Assembly (NCBI GenBank): GCA_030248225.1
Contig: JASANE010028061.1
Location: 57,296 to 121,295, forward strand
Reading direction: 5' to 3'
DNA length: 64,000 bases
DNA from: Trileptium ribeirensis
Lineage: Eukaryota; Nematoda; Enoplea; Enoplida; Thoracostomopsidae
Part shown: positions 48,658 through 58,861 of the stretch, piece by piece
Position numbering within the stretch: position 1 is the first letter of the stretch
Layout: the number at the start of each line of letters is the position of its first letter
Position numbers and translations under genes: made by a program
Notes under the pieces: generated by a model
Told to the model about the DNA's origin: nothing
The model's database searches: none
What the model saw: the letters and a program-made list of their open reading frames with translations, nothing else

Positions 48658-49480
48658 CAGTGTTGGACAACGGCCGGTTTTGAAGTGAAACGGCTGGCCA
48701 TTAAAATTTTCGGCCGACCGTCAACCGAATACAAATGGATAGCTCACTACCACATATATTCTCTTACTGCGATAAGAATTTAATATTTTTTGAGCAGCTC
48801 AAAAATTGATTAGCCAAAGTAGCCCTGAGAATCCTAAATAAAATAGGCTATGCCATTGTCTATATACTTAACCTAAGCTAATGCCTTTATATCACGCACC
48901 TAACACTAGGTCGGGGGAAGGGGGGCTGACGTAACCCGAACCCACGCCCTAAGCTGTTCCTTTTTAATGTTATAACGTAACACCGCTCAGGGTTACATGG
49001 TCCGATTTCCATATGAAGGTTTTGCACGGCGTACTTATGAATCTTACCTCTAGGCGGACTATAACAAAACTGTACTATATTCATTTTCGGGTGGCGGCCT
49101 GCTTTAAAGGCAATCATTAAATATTGACACATATTGGTGTTATAATATATATGATATATGGTTATATGACCGGAGGGTAGGTACTCGACGGTTGACAATG
49201 CTTGCATGATAGTTATAGACGATTATATTTACGTATCAAACAATTCCAGTAGTGTCGTTTAATTGACTTGCTATATAGCAGTAAAAGTATAAATCGCGGC
49301 CATCTAAGTGTCTCTCCATAACAGCTGACCAATGGCTTTCGCGATTGCCAACGGCAGAATAATGCTAACGGCCGGGCGACGGGTCCGGAAAATTGTTAAC
49401 GGTTGACCGTTGTCCTATGCCAGGGACAATCTTCGGCCGGCCGGCTAATGGGTTCCACGATAGTTGCCCAACCAACACTA
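48658..49480. mobile_element. hAT-like non-autonomous element (CAGTGTTGG ends)
   Basis: The left end CAGTGTTGGACAAC and right end GTTGCCCAACCAACACTA are inverted repeats of the hAT consensus type. The flanks TTCTTAAA and TTCCTATA match at six of eight positions. CGGCCG-containing motifs are clustered near both ends (48672-48725 and 49368-49450). No transposase is present; it is 823 bp. Confidence 0.65.
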
Positions 49481-50419
49481 TTCCTATAAGGCCCAAATCA
49501 AGCTGAATGAGGGGAATAGCGTTATATGCTTAAAAAGAACAACTTAGTGCGGGGTTTTGGGAGCGCTAAGCCTTTGACTTAGTGTTAGGTTTCGTATATA
49601 CTACTATTTGTCGTATGTATTGCTTCAGTGTGTCGCAGTCTTGTCATGCATTGTGTTACAACATTATTTCTTATATTGGCAAGGAAGGAAGATAATACTT
49701 TTGGCAACAAAAGTATTGTAATCGCCAAAACTTTTTTTTGCCTACATTTTTAAAGCAAAGGTTATCGTTTAAGTGTGTTAGTAATTGCTTCTCGTCGTAA
49801 TATTTTATACAGTAAAAGAGAATATATTTATTTTTCTAATGATTATTATACTTCGGTGATTTAATTTAAAGCTAATCTTCTACGGTTTTTTGTGTAAATA
49901 TTGTTATATAAATAATTTTTGCGTTGTGGTCACCTTTTGCGGTCTTTGCTAAACGAGTAAACGTTTGAATGATGTCATTGAATGCTAAGCTTATATTACC
50001 TACCACCATTTCGTCATTTGAAATTCTGGTTCCTGACTCCATTTAAAGTCCCGTTATAACAATTGTATATCTGACACAATACCTCAGTAGCAACGCTACA
50101 GTCATTTTAGTCCAAATCCAAAGAATTCTTTATTTCCTCTTCCAATGACCAAAAAGACGAAAACTGTTAAAAATGTAATCGGTCACAAATTCTAAAAAAA
50201 ATTATAATTTGAAGTGTACTTATTACATTGTAGTAACCAAACAGTTGTCTTTATGTGGTGCATACCACACAAATACAAGTGCGTTTATTGTAATCGGTAA
50301 CACCGAAAGCCTTTATACACATTACAATAACCTACATCATCTATATTGAAACAGTTCAATAATTTCGCTATTTTTGGTGCCAAAATTCACCAAATTTTCC
50401 TCCAGTTAACGTCGCGGCG
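49481..50419. other. Non-coding stretch
   Basis: AT-rich, no gene recognised. Confidence 0.45.
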
Positions 50420-50545
50420 GGCTAAAAACCCACCTCCATGCAGGGTTAATAACCCGCCCCCACCCCACCGATGCGGGATTAACTCACCCGATGCAGGCTT
50501 AATAACCCACCCCCGTGCAGGGTTAATACCCTACCCGATTTACGT
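50420..50545 (+). repeat. Minisatellite, about 28-32 bp unit
   Basis: Four to five units of the type CATGCAGGGTTAATAACCC followed by CCCCC occur in tandem. Each unit contains the small palindrome GGGTTAATAACCC. Confidence 0.7.
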
Positions 50546-50767
50546 GCGCTGCTTTCACTGGTGAATTCTGGGTTTAGTACTGGCACCGCCTCGAGCTTGT
50601 GCAACATTGAGCATGTGTCACCTTTAGGGAACAGATGTTATAACGTTAAAAAACCGTGTAGTGCGGCAGTGTGAGGAATCGCCAGAGCTACCCGTCGGCT
50701 TAGCATAAGACTTATAAGGACCTTAGCTTAGTTGTATATATCTAAAACGGTATAGAATGCATTTCAC

Positions 50768-51352
50768 GGTTCTATTCCATTATCCCCCAACCCGCATTTG
50801 CTTAATAATGGTCAGATGCTGGAAATTTTGGTTTTTTTATGGTCCCCGAGATCTCCCCTGACCATTTCGACCAAAAAATTGAGTTTTTAAAATTTAGATT
50901 TTTTTTGGGTCCCGAGAATCCCCCTAGGGAACCCAAAAATTTTGTCTTAAAAATTGGATTTTCACCCACCATTCGACGCGTCTTGATGGGCTGAATCGAA
51001 TGGTGTTATTTTTAATGGGTTACGGAAACCAGATCCTAAGTTATGACCAAAAATATCGGAGGCTGAGAGGCTCAGCAATTGAACAGTTTTTGGCCATAAC
51101 TTAGGATGCTTTTATCAAATGCCGTTATAAATAACACCATTACACTTAGATCGTCAAGCCGCGTCGAATGATGGGTAAAAATCTAAATTTTAAGAAAAAA
51201 TTTTGGGTTCCCAGGGGACCCGAAAAAATTTTAAAAATTCAATTTTTTGGTCGAAATGATCAGGGGAGGTCTCGACGATCACAAAAATACCAAAATTTCC
51301 AGAATACACCATTTTTAAGCAAATGCGGGTTGGGGGATAATGGAAAAGAACC
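50768..51352. mobile_element. Foldback transposon (GGTTCT ends), copy 2
   Basis: It starts GGTTCTATTCCATTATCCCC and ends GGGGGATAATGGAAAAGAACC split as GGGGGATAATGG and AAAAGAACC. It is flanked by a perfect 8-bp duplication CATTTCAC (50760-50767 and 51353-51360). It is 585 bp, self-complementary, homologous to 29743-30338. The sequence at 56050-56095 looks like an unoccupied copy of its target site. Confidence 0.9.
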
Positions 51353-51360
51353 CATTTCAC

Positions 51361-51999
51361 TTCCAATTTTAAAAGTTACAATTTCCTTTAGCAGCTTTGG
51401 CAAACTTGCTTTAACATTTCGGGTTATAAATGAAACGCTTCATTTCGAATAATCAGTTTTCTAAGCGTCCGAGGCTTTCTGGCGTATAGCTGAACGCTCC
51501 AAATTAAATAAAAACTCATGATGTTAAATCGGGCGAGCGGCCAAGCTACTCAAATGAATCCCGGCGAACAAGCCATTTGCCGAGGAAGATTTCATTTGAA
51601 AATACCAACTTTTTTGGTATATACTGTGAGGCGCAGGACCATCTTCCTGAGAAATGATGTTATCATCGGCTAGCTCCAGAAATTTTCTATCTAAACCATG
51701 ACGCCTGTCTGTTACGTGTGTTTCTGCAAGATTGTTGTCACAGAATGGTTTAGGAACGCCCAATTCGGACTGGGGCTAAGACGATTTTTTTTATTGGGAT
51801 ATAATTCTCTGATTAAAATACAACACAAAATTTCAAATATGCATTCGATTGGGTGGTAAAAATACACTAAACTTGCGAACCAGCTATGATTGAACATTAG
51901 TTCCGCGATTTGTTTACAGTAAGCTCTCAGAGACGATTATTAAGCATAACAGAGAGCACTATTATTGGATGTATCGAATGACCCTTGTAATAAAATTCT
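51361..51999. other. Non-coding stretch left of the piggyBac element
   Basis: The reverse-strand frames 51524-51897 show no recognised domain, although the text reads partly protein-like. No claim is made. Confidence 0.4.
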
Positions 52000-52003
52000 T
52001 TAA

Positions 52004-54701
52004 CACATTTATGCCCGAAGTTGGGAATTTCTTCAAAATCAAATATTGTCATTATATAGTTCAGCAAGGCCTAATTAACGTTTTTCATGCATGTATCTAA
52101 CTTATAATCTCCTTATTAGACAGGTACAAGTTGTTCCCAGAATGGAAACAGTGGGCACAAGAGGGTATAGAGTTTTTGTTGCAGAAAAAAACCAACTTGC
52201 TCATTCAAAGATACTGAAAATGAGTAACAAAAAATAGCGGACAATAAAAAGTTAGTTGAAAAGGTTAATATTTCAAATACAAATAACATAGTATGAATAA
52301 TCAAACGATAAAATTAACTTATTCCAGCAAATTTACAAAACAAGAGAATGGTCAACAAACAAATTTTTCGCATTTTAACCATAATCTAGGAATGAAATTC
52401 TTTTGCGCAGTCCTAGTGCAAGTTTAATGCGGCATTTTTCACACATTTCCCTTGCATTTTTCTTACAGACAACACATCGGTTCTACTTTTCAGCCGTAAT
52501 AATATGATGATTCGTACCGTTCAATATGACAGCCACCGGAACCCTTGTTACGAGCGCTTTTGCAAATGAAGGCTGCTTTCCTTGAGCCGTTGATGTTTTG
52601 TGCATTATTAGATAAGACTGTACAATGTTTCTTCGAAATCCAAGATAGTCCATTTTCCCAAATCCCTGTTCGGCGGCAACCTCCCGTTGAATATGCCAGG
52701 CATTCTGGTAACTGAAGTCGACCAGGAAAGCTATGAGAGGCCAATACAATTTTTTGCCCCGAACACCGATTCTGTAGCTCTGGATATTCTGGTCCATTCG
52801 ATCTACGTCTCCCATATACTTATTGTATTGTGATACAATATTAGGCTGTGGTATTTTGGTGCGACCAATACCTTTGACCTAGCGACTAGCTTCACCAATT
52901 GGATTGACTGGATCGACACTGCTCACCAAAGTAACAACAGAATTATCATTCCAAGTAGCCACAACGACATCTTTATTATTTGCAGCACAATCAAACGACC
53001 CTCTGGGTAATTGCTTCATGTTTGTAGGATTTTCAATTGGTGGTTTGTCAACACGATTGACCATGACTGTACCAGTTATCCAAACGCCACGGGTTTTCAG
53101 AGCATCTGCAAGTTTCGTTGAGGTGAAAAACCGGTCAGTGTAGACAAAATATGGGTTTGGCGGTAATTCGGCAAGTAAATCCATGACAACCTCTCCTCCA
53201 ACTCCCAAACCTGGTTTGGGATTTGGCACGCTTTGGTAAGGTTCGAACTGGTAAATATATCCCAGGCGAGAGCAACGAAACCAAAGTTTATAGACAAATC
53301 GAATAGGTTTTCAACGAATGAATTGTTTAGCTCTATGACGTCCGTAGTAAGGTGCCATACTCTCGTCGGCGGATAAGTGCTGCGTGACCAAGAAGTACAT
53401 CAAAAACCGCTCATTGAGCATTGCCATTACCGGCCGCAGTTTGGCATATAGATCAGCCTTGTCCAGTTTATCATTGTCAGCAACGAATCGCATCATATTA
53501 TATAAATCTTCAAACCATAATCTTCAAACCGGTTCCGCCGCATGGCTCCTGCGACCATTTCATTGTAGGTTTCGGTATTTTTTCCCAAAACATACGCCAG
53601 CGCGGCACCTGAACATATCCAGACAACAGCAAAATTGCAAAAAAGCACTTTAGTTCACTAACATATGTAGTAAAATCATGGGTACCTTTTGCTTGAGCGT
53701 GTTTTTGAGTCATCTCAACTATAAAAGAGAGTACTTCGTCGTCAAAAAAGAGTTCAAAAAACTGTGGAGCATTATCAACCGGAATTGTCAATTTTTTCTC
53801 TTCATATAAAAATTCCGGCCGTTGCGGGTGAATATCCTGCTTTTTCCAAGACATACCAGCTGAATTCGTGGCTGTGCGTTTTTTTTTCGACTGATCTGAC
53901 GTTGTTGCATGTCTTCGGGTAATGGAACGTAATCACTATCGTCGTGGTCTTCATCGCTGACGGGGCCAAGAACTACTTTTTGGCCATGTCGAGTGACAGT
54001 TGTTGTTGATGCTGCCTGTAACTGACGACCACTCAAATTGTTAACGTCTCTGCCTTCGTCTTCATTCCCACTGTCTTCCTCAGAATCCAAACCATCTGCT
54101 GGTGGCTCCAAGTAGAGGTACGCTCTGTCCAATTCATCGTCTTCTTCGAGCAGCTGCAGCACTTCTAAGGCGGTGAATGTCCTGAAATGGGTCAATACTG
54201 GCTGTAATTGTGTCCTGAAATGGGACAATACTGGCTAGAGTTGAATAAAGAGTCATAAAACAGCAAAGTTGTAAATAAAAAGACATATAAACATAAACCA
54301 AGTCATTAAAAACTATGCCCCGTTCATGCCCACTGTTCCCAAAATGGGAACAAATACATATTTATGTACGGCTGAACCCGGAATAAAGTATAATAGTAAG
54401 ATAGGTATTGGGCTGATCAAACACACTCTATACACTACATAGACGACCATACTTAAAAAATCGGAAATCAATAAAAACAAGCCTCATTTCTTGCGCGAGT
54501 CCAATTGAATTCTCGACGACACAATTCGGTGAGTGAGTTCGATAGAAATTCCGAATAGTAATAATCCAATTATTGCACAGTATAATACTTATACATAGAT
54601 GAACTGTATAAAATATTTATCATTTAATTCTGAGAAGAATTAAAAAAGTTATAGGTAAAAGTAGTCACGTTCCCAAAATGGGAACAGCGGGCAAATATGG
54701 G
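52004..54701 (-). mobile_element. piggyBac-family transposon with TTAA target duplication
   Basis: TTAA flanks both ends (52000-52003 and 54702-54705). The inverted ends are CACATTTATGCCCG on the left and, read inward from the right, CCCATATTTGCCCG. A subterminal palindrome GTTCCCAAAATGGGAAC occurs at 54669 and 54335, and a degenerate form near 52131. The element is 2.7 kb, close to the usual piggyBac size, and encodes a broken transposase. Its ends look preserved enough that it might still be mobilised in trans; that is inference. Confidence 0.85.
52385..54228 (-). pseudogene. Decayed piggyBac transposase (DDE_Tnp_1_7 type)
   Basis: The N-terminus is acidic (LLEEDDELDRAYLYLEPPAD). The catalytic core is recognisable from ADESMAPYYGR at about 53370 (first Asp), VYTDRFFTS near 53136 (second Asp) and GDVDRMDQN at about 52810 (third Asp). 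The C-terminal Cys-rich domain (RCVVCKKNAREMCEKC) lies at about 52425-52480. Breaks seen: a frameshift near 53855; a frameshift near 53505 caused by a short duplication around ATCTTCAAACC; in-frame stops near 53310 (between KQFIR and KPIRF), near 52879 (after EASR) and near 52482 (before the Cys-rich domain). No intact transposase can be made from this copy. The true start codon is uncertain. Confidence 0.9.
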
Positions 54702-54885
54702 TTAAAGTCAAGACAAGGTTCAGAAAATGATTACTGAATGCAATTCAGGTTTGTAATGTGTATGATAATTAATGTGCATGCATTTCTAACGGTCTTTCCG
54801 TATCGTTCTCGCTACGTGCTTTGTGGGCGCGCTGAGTGGCCAAAAGAAATTGGTTTGAATAAATATTTGTTCCTGCATCATTTAA

Positions 54886-55149
54886 CCCTTTCATGCCGGA
54901 ATTAATTTGTGTATCGTGCAATGTTTGACAAGCTCACGCCCCGCCTGGGATCGAACCCGGAACGTACGGTTGAAATTTGTGTACGCAAACCACTCAACTG
55001 ACTGGGAGCTGTTGCTCGGTTCCTTAAGGAACCTCACAACGTGAACGAATAACAACACACGTTCAAACGTACGACATACGACAAATTCAGTAAACGCAAC
55101 GAGCCGCAATGTTCGTTAGGTCCATATGGACCTGGCCGACATGAAAGGG
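54886..55149. mobile_element. piggyBac-like MITE (CCCTTTCATGCCGG ends)
   Basis: TTAA precedes it (54882-54885) and TTAG follows. The ends are CCCTTTCATGCCGG and GGCCGACATGAAAGGG, inverted repeats of the CCC...GGG type used by piggyBac elements. It is 264 bp and lies 180 bp from the larger piggyBac element, but its ends differ from that copy, so a different transposase probably moved it. Confidence 0.65.
54931..55018 (-). ncRNA. tRNA-like sequence (pol III A and B boxes) inside the MITE
   Basis: On the - strand an A-box-like CAGTTGAGTGG (54990-55002) is followed about 40 bp later by GGGTTCGATCCC (54948-54959), a good match to the B-box consensus. The spacing is tRNA-like. The acceptor stem does not pair, so this is a tRNA pseudogene or a tRNA-derived SINE head rather than a functional tRNA. 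It lies within the inverted-repeat element at 54886-55149. Confidence 0.5.
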
Positions 55150-55153
55150 TTAG

Positions 55154-57300
55154 TTATGCGGCAGGCTAATTTTTATTTAATGTGTAGAAAAACATGAGCT
55201 ACCAAAACTTTTTACTTCGCATAGACATACCGTAGGTTACTGATGTTCTGGGCAAACCGTTCGCCGCCAGTTATATATGTATTTGTTGTACTACGCAATT
55301 GTGTTAAGCTGATCAGCCGACACTTTCCTTTTCCTGCGACTCCATTTTATTGCTTTGTCGGCAGTGTGGACGGGATCGTTTCTGCTAACTACCGCCGCAA
55401 TAGCGTTATTGTTCCACATAAGAACCACGATTTTAGCTGTCACGCATATACTAGACGCTACCTCGGCACCTCTTCGCTATTGCCCTATTTTCAAAGATGG
55501 GCATATTTTGGGTGCGATTCATCACTACCGGGCCTGTATAAATAATGTCGCTCTCAAATAGATTCCTGACAACTTCGGCGATGAGAGGATCATGTCGCCG
55601 CAGACTTTGAAGGGAACAGTTTCAGGCAGTTGTGGTGCCACGAATGCCTTTATTTTGACTCATTTCTTCAGAATAATTATGATTTTTGTTGAAATACGAG
55701 AATGGTAATGGTCAAAATAAGCTGCTGTCCTCATTTGTAGGCAGCTATCCAATTTTGAATCTTCAACATATATAACTATCAATTGAATTTCAAAGACAAT
55801 CATCACCATTATTCAGCTGTATACGGCTACCATAAACTAAAACGTCTTCGAAAATCTACGGTCCACTACGCTAGACTGCCAAGCTTACATTGTTTTGTGT
55901 GGTGGAAGATTAAATTTTCGTTTATTCGTTTTTGGAATATACGACCGTTGTTACAGTATGAATTTTCACACTGTATAAATTTTCCTCCGGAAAATTAAAA
56001 CTAGCTTGGATGCCCCGTCGCGGAAGATTCACGCTAGCTTATATTTTCCAACGGCGCATAGGATGCATTTCACTTCCGCCCCTAAAAGTTACGGGATATC
56101 TATCTTGCGCGACTTATACCTCGAGGTAGAGGCTTCGCAGCGAAAATCGAACACCGGTGTCAGCTCATCAATACCTACATCTTTGCTGTATATCGCTTTT
56201 TATCAGGTTATGGTATAAGTGCTAATTAAATTAATGCACTCCGTCTTAAGGACGCTAGCATGCAAAAGATGTTGATAGGCAGACTGTAGTTGTACATGTG
56301 ATAAATCATTCTAACAACAGTGGTTTTAACGTAAAAAGCGATATAATCTAAAATGGCAATATTGTACAAATTAGGGAACACAGTAGCCATATCAAGTTAC
56401 ACAGTACCCAAGTAAGGGACGTAAAAAAATTTTCGATAATTGCACATTTAAAGGACATAACACTGGGATAATGAAATAACCGAATTAAACTTCAACTAAA
56501 TAGCGCTTCAGTTTGCTTAACCTGATATTCAAATTAAACTTCTGTAGTAATAACCACATCGTTTGGGACCAAAATAGATAAATTCAAGACAAAAAAAATT
56601 GTGCAACCTTGCATTATCAGACGTAAGACCCTAGGGGTTCGATAGGATGAAAGCCCCTTTGCCTGTCACTACCGCTTGGTACCATCGCAAAGTCAACCTG
56701 ATATCGCGACCAAAATCCCACCAAGAAAATAACTTCATACTCGTTTGGGGTACATTGTGACCCGGAAGATGTAATCGGCGGCTTTAGCGTCTAATGAAAG
56801 GACAGACTGAATTCATGATCAAATAAAAAAATTATGAAGATCCATTCATCCGGTAGAGGTTTGATCTGCACAGGACATAGAAGAAATTTTTACGATTTGT
56901 GCCGCTAACAATGCTACAGTTGATAATAGCAATTCACTGTTTCAAAGAAAACAAAATATTTTCCAGATTAAGTATAAGCAACTTGAATGACGATGTAGGG
57001 CTAATCGAAGCTAGCGAGGACTCTCCGGGAGGAATCCCAATTAGTGTGAAGTTTCCGTTGGAAAAACCCAAACTAGTGGGAACTTTCCGAGGGAAACTCA
57101 GACTGTGATACCGGAACGGATATCAGGCAGCAAAAATTGTACGATGAAAATTTCGTAGTTGCATGCTTCTGTTCAGTATCGAATTTGAAAATTTTTGAAA
57201 CGCAAACACTTTAGGCACATTATGTTGTTCAGTCCGCATGAAAATTTGGGAAGTGCCACAGTTGAGCTGGGACAACTACTATAACTGAAATGACTACTAC
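55154..57300. other. Intergenic stretch
   Basis: No gene was supported. The + frame at 55355-55561 (HILDATSAPLRYCPIFKDGH) reads protein-like but short, and matches no family I know. The sequence 56050-56095 resembles the target of the foldback copy at 50768. Confidence 0.4.
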
Positions 57301-57707
57301 ATACTACACTATGAAATATAAATAAATAAAGCACCATACAGAACACATCGTTGAGGTGCCATTATAACCGTTATCTTATGCCTGTGGAAAAAACTTCCTT
57401 GAAACCATTCTGAACTATTTATACGCAGCGATGACTATTGTGAAAGCAATCGTGCAGAAATCACTTAGTAGTAAGCTGACTGAATTTGACAAAAAACTTA
57501 TTTCTTTTCTCGGCTGTTCGTCTTACAGAATCACAAATAATTTTTATCACGTTACAAATCATACAACCGTTGCAGTTCGTCTAATTCACATTGAATCAAT
57601 CCTCAATCAATGCTGCTTTCCAGCACACTCCCAACTGAGTAGTTCGGATCTAGTTAATAAGTCTACCAGTATGATCACGCTTTACTGCAAACCTTTCCTT
57701 TGACATT
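57300..57707 (-). other. Candidate 3' LTR / 3' end of the BEL/Pao element
   Basis: Reading on the - strand, ORF2 ends at 57708. A purine-rich run AAAGGAAAGG follows at about 57695-57704, a possible polypurine tract. TATAAATA occurs at 57416-57423, and a TTTATTTATTTAT poly-T/A stretch near 57320. The other LTR is outside the window, so the boundaries cannot be fixed. Confidence 0.35.
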
Positions 57708-58803
57708 TTATAGGAAATCATTTTCACTTCTGGCAATACCTTTGAGTCCAGTCCACAGTTTCCCGAACCCCAACTGATTCAGATGAAACCTATCGTCATC
57801 AAACAAACTGCAATCAAGAGCTGTCCCATCACCAAACGGAAGTCCAGGACGTGCGAACCAATTCGAACATCGAATTTTAGTTCCTGATAACTGATGCTCG
57901 ATCCATCTAGAGTGTTCCTCCGCTCTTGGCACAATAGGATTAGGGACAGTGCAACTGACCAAAATCCTAGTATCTACGAACCTTTCTGAAGTATATATTA
58001 AAACCGAGGAAATCTGTGCCCATGAGTCTGCCCATTTGCTGCGGCTCGTTTGTGCTTCATTAACACCGCAATTCACAATAACCATAGCAAATTCATTTAA
58101 CCAAATATCCCGTATTTTCAACTCCCTTGCCAAAGTGTCAAAACGACCGCCTGAATAAGAAATTACTGTTCCTCCTTGAAGGGATTTTAAGTGACGGCAC
58201 TGACTATCTGATAACACTAGCAAAGTGTTCCGGTAAGTCGTCGGCAAATCAATGATATTACCCTGCAAGTCCTTGACGCCAAATCTAGGAACCCGATGTC
58301 CATCCAAATGCATTTCAAGAAGTCTGTCCAGTATTTCACCATAAACATTGAAACCGGGAAATTGATTTCGGCGTTCAGCTGTCTTTTTTCTGAGCCCACA
58401 AGACCAGAGAAGCTCTGACCTTGCTTGGCAGTTAAAGAACCGAATTGATCGCGAATCATCGACTGCTTTGATTGTTTCGAGAAAGACTGGTCGAAACGTG
58501 TTGTCGTTATGCTTCATCAAACGCACCATGATGTCTAAGTAAACATCCTTAGCACGAAACAACCACTCGGGAGAAAGTTGGAAACCTTTCTTCTCTAAAT
58601 GTAGCTATTTCTGCAGGATGGTTGTTGCATGATGCATCCGAAAGCATGAGGGTATTGAGTTCGGGCTGATGGCGTTGCAGGAGCATGAAATGCCAATAAG
58701 CCATTTCAATTGATGTCGTCGCCGTATCGCCAAACTGTAGTGATTGAAAGCGATAGAAGCGGGATAACGGGGACTCAGCGTTGATGAAGTGATACCGAGG
58801 CAT
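57708..58803 (-). CDS. BEL/Pao ORF2: NADAR domain plus SGNH hydrolase domain (one frameshift)
   Basis: The ORF lies after integrase, in env position. The first part (58803 to about 58300) reads FINAESPLSRFYRF, TTSIEMAYWHFMLLQ, SPEWLFRAKDVYLDIM and later LLWSCGLRKK with FPGFNVYGEIL. These match in order the landmarks of NADAR/YbiA-like domains (SPLSNFY, TSE-Y-Q--K, the W---K--VM helix, WGCGL, PGxNxxGxIL). The second part (about 58250 to 57715) has LLVLSDSQCRHL, YSGGRFDTL, VNCGVNEAQ and DDRFHLNQLG. These correspond to SGNH/GDSL blocks I, II, III and V, with Ser, Gly, Asn and His retained. A frameshift near 58585 separates the first 80 codons from the rest; otherwise it is open for 284 codons. 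NADAR enzymes of known activity remove ADP-ribose from guanine; SGNH proteins are esterases/lipases. Function here is not known. Confidence 0.8.
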
Positions 58804-58830
58804 ACTGGAAAGTTAAAACAAAAGATAAAG
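58804..58830 (-). promoter_or_regulatory. Splice-acceptor-like sequence before ORF2
   Basis: On the - strand the gap between the integrase stop (58862) and the ORF2 ATG (58803) reads TTTTGTTTTAACTTTCCAG followed by T and ATG. That is a pyrimidine-rich tract ending in CAG one base before the start codon. It suggests that ORF2 may be expressed from a spliced subgenomic RNA. No transcript evidence is available. Confidence 0.45.
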
Positions 58831-58861
58831 ACATGATTACATAAACTTTACTGATAGCATT

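Noticed and set aside
55243..55561. Frames of 100 and 68 codons
   Set aside because: They overlap in different frames and no family is recognised; perhaps an old transposon fragment.
57431..57703. 90-codon + strand frame next to the Pao ORF2
   Set aside because: It lies in the likely LTR on the opposite strand and has no recognisable domain.
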